Source of the DNA: Acidimicrobiales bacterium
Lineage (GTDB): Bacteria > Actinomycetota > Acidimicrobiia > Acidimicrobiales > RAAP-2
Direction of reading: 5' to 3'
NCBI GenBank assembly: GCA_017883125.1
Contig: JADGOD010000265.1
Coordinates: 1-7,737 of the forward strand
DNA length: 7,737 bases
Made by a program: the position numbers and the translations under genes. The notes below the pieces were generated by a model. That model made no database searches and was not told the origin of the DNA. It saw nothing but the letters and a program-made list of their open reading frames with translations. Below are positions 6,534-7,737 of the stretch, in pieces (position 1 is the first letter of the stretch; the number at the start of each line of letters is the position of its first letter).

Positions 6534-7737
6534 GTGCTGGAGATCCTGAACGACTTCATCGTCGAGCTGAGGGCGGCGGGCCTCCCCATCTCGATGACGG
6601 AGCACGTTGACGCCGCCGCGGCCATCTCCCACATCGATCTGGGCGATCGCCCGATCTTCAAGTCCGCCCTCCGGGCCACGCTGGTCAAGTCCGAAGATCA
6701 CGCTGAAGCGTTCAACCTCGCCTTCGAGGTCTACTTCGCCTTGCGCTCCGGGACGGGCGAGACCGGTGGCGAGGGAGGCGGTGAGGGAGAGGGCCAAGAG
6801 GGCGACGACTCCGCGGAGCTCAAGGGAGAGAAGGGCCCGGCGGGAAGCGGCGGCACCGGCTCGATGATGTCGGCCGAGGAGCTGGCCCAGCTCCTCGAGG
6901 AGACGCTGCGCACCAACGACATCGAGATGCGCAGCACCGTGGCGCGCGAAGCGGTGTCTCGCTACTCGGGCATCGAGCCCGGTCGTCCGGTCGGCGGCAC
7001 GTACTACCTGTACCGGACGTTGAGGAACCTCGATCTCGACGGCGCCTCGGAGCGTCTCATGGGCGAGAAGCGGACGGCCACCGTGCCGATGACGGCGCTC
7101 GATGAGCGCCTGGCTCTCGACGAGCTGGGCGCCCGCATCGAGGGGATGAAGAGGGCCATCGAGGCCGAGATCCGCCAACGCCTGGTCGAAGACCGAGGCG
7201 CAGAGGCCCTGGCCCGCTCGGTGCGCAAGCCGCTGCCCGAGGACATCGACGTCATGCACGCCACCCGGGATGAGATGGCGACCCTCGAGCGGGCACTCCG
7301 GCCTCTGAGCCGCAAGCTCGCCGTCCGCCTGGTCAGGAAGCGCCGTCACGGGCGCAAGGGCGCTCTCGACTTCCGCCAGACCGTCCGCCGCTCGCTCTCC
7401 ACAGGAGGCGTCCCGATCGATCCCCGGTACCGACACCCTCGCCCGGCCAAGCCCGAGATCGTGGTGATCGCCGACGTCTCGGGGTCGGTGGCCTCCTTCG
7501 CTCGCTTCACCCTCCACCTCGTCTACGCCATCAGCTCGCAGTTCTCGAAGGTGCGAGCATTCGTCTTCGTCGACGGCATCGACGAGGTGACCCACCTCTT
7601 TGACGAGGCCGACGATCCGATGGACGCGGTGCACCGCATCAACACCGAGGCCAACGTCGTGTGGATCGACGGGCACTCGGACTACGGGCATGCGTTCAAG
7701 TCCTTCCACGAGCAGTGGGGTGCCGAGATCAACTCGA
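6534..7737 (+). CDS. CoxE-like von Willebrand factor A domain protein (3' partial)
   Basis: The gene runs off the window; 401 codons are visible. Order: an N-terminal helical region (1-71, LRAAGLPISMTEHVDAA...FKSALRATLVKS, typical of CoxE-like proteins); an acidic, Gly/Glu-rich low-complexity linker (72-110); a charged helical region (about 111-265); a basic stretch with DFRQTVRRSLSTGG (about 281-294); then the VWA domain from about 307. Its metal-ion-dependent adhesion site DVSGS is complete (D314, S316, S318). GHSDYGHAF near the end probably supplies the second MIDAS loop, with Ser where Thr is common. The remaining VWA strands lie beyond the window. No signal peptide or membrane segment is visible, so it should be cytoplasmic. 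It is the expected partner of the MoxR ATPase just upstream, coupling its ATPase activity to an unknown client. The GTG start is supported by AGGGG 8 bases upstream. Confidence 0.9.
   Translation, partial: MLEILNDFIVELRAAGLPISMTEHVDAAAAISHIDLGDRPIFKSALRATLVKSEDHAEAFNLAFEVYFALRSGTGETGGEGGGEGEGQEGDDSAELKGEKGPAGSGGTGSMMSAEELAQLLEETLRTNDIEMRSTVAREAVSRYSGIEPGRPVGGTYYLYRTLRNLDLDGASERLMGEKRTATVPMTALDERLALDELGARIEGMKRAIEAEIRQRLVEDRGAEALARSVRKPLPEDIDVMHATRDEMATLERALRPLSRKLAVRLVRKRRHGRKGALDFRQTVRRSLSTGGVPIDPRYRHPRPAKPEIVVIADVSGSVASFARFTLHLVYAISSQFSKVRAFVFVDGIDEVTHLFDEADDPMDAVHRINTEANVVWIDGHSDYGHAFKSFHEQWGAEINS

Noticed and set aside
6519..7709. Long open frame of about 396 codons on the - strand opposite the VWA gene
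   Set aside because: High-GC coding DNA commonly leaves long open antisense frames; the + strand frame has recognisable CoxE/VWA motifs while the antisense translation is a compositional shadow rich in Asp, His, Gly and Arg.
5620..7737. Carbon monoxide dehydrogenase maturation locus (coxD-coxE)
   Set aside because: The two proteins look CoxD/CoxE-like, but no coxS, coxM, coxL or other cox gene is in the window; such pairs also occur without CO dehydrogenase.

Overview
The window is high-GC (roughly two thirds G+C by eye), gene-dense and co-directional: everything supportable is on the + strand, and no gap between genes exceeds about 50 bases. GTG starts, 4-base stop/start overlaps, IdeR-like and Obg/ProA sequences of actinobacterial character, and TANNNT boxes placed directly before start codons point to an actinobacterium. 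An Acidimicrobiia-like lineage is my best guess, but this is an inference. I see no mobile element, tRNA, rRNA, CRISPR array or convincing terminator.

Layout: (1) 2-1174, the 3' part of a class-III PLP aminotransferase of the glutamate-1-semialdehyde-aminomutase type with unusual active-site motifs. (2) 1222-1911, a DtxR/IdeR/MntR-family metal-dependent repressor whose primary metal site is neither classical DtxR nor classical MntR; a TANNNT box and a short inverted repeat lie directly before its GTG. (3) 1921-3246, obg, the ribosome-assembly GTPase, with a degenerate G4 motif. (4) 3243-4355, proB, and (5) 4352-5623, proA, the first two enzymes of proline synthesis. (6) 5620-6522, a MoxR/CoxD-type AAA+ ATPase. 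(7) 6534 to the window end, a CoxE-like von Willebrand A protein, cut off by the window.

From obg onward the genes look like one transcription unit. obg/proB overlap by GTGA, proB/proA by GTGA, proA/moxR by ATGA, and the VWA gene follows moxR after 11 bases with its Shine-Dalgarno sequence touching the moxR stop. obg-proB-proA is a familiar bacterial arrangement. The unexpected parts are a metalloregulator immediately before obg, where rplU-rpmA often sit, and a MoxR-VWA chaperone-like pair translationally coupled to the end of proA with no carbon monoxide dehydrogenase genes in view. MoxR and CoxE-like VWA proteins normally act together to mature or remodel a metalloenzyme or other complex; the client here is unknown.

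Nothing in the window is clearly a wholly new system. The strongest leads are the hybrid metal site of the regulator, the Obg G4 change, the orphan MoxR-VWA module, and a set of possible leaderless promoters.
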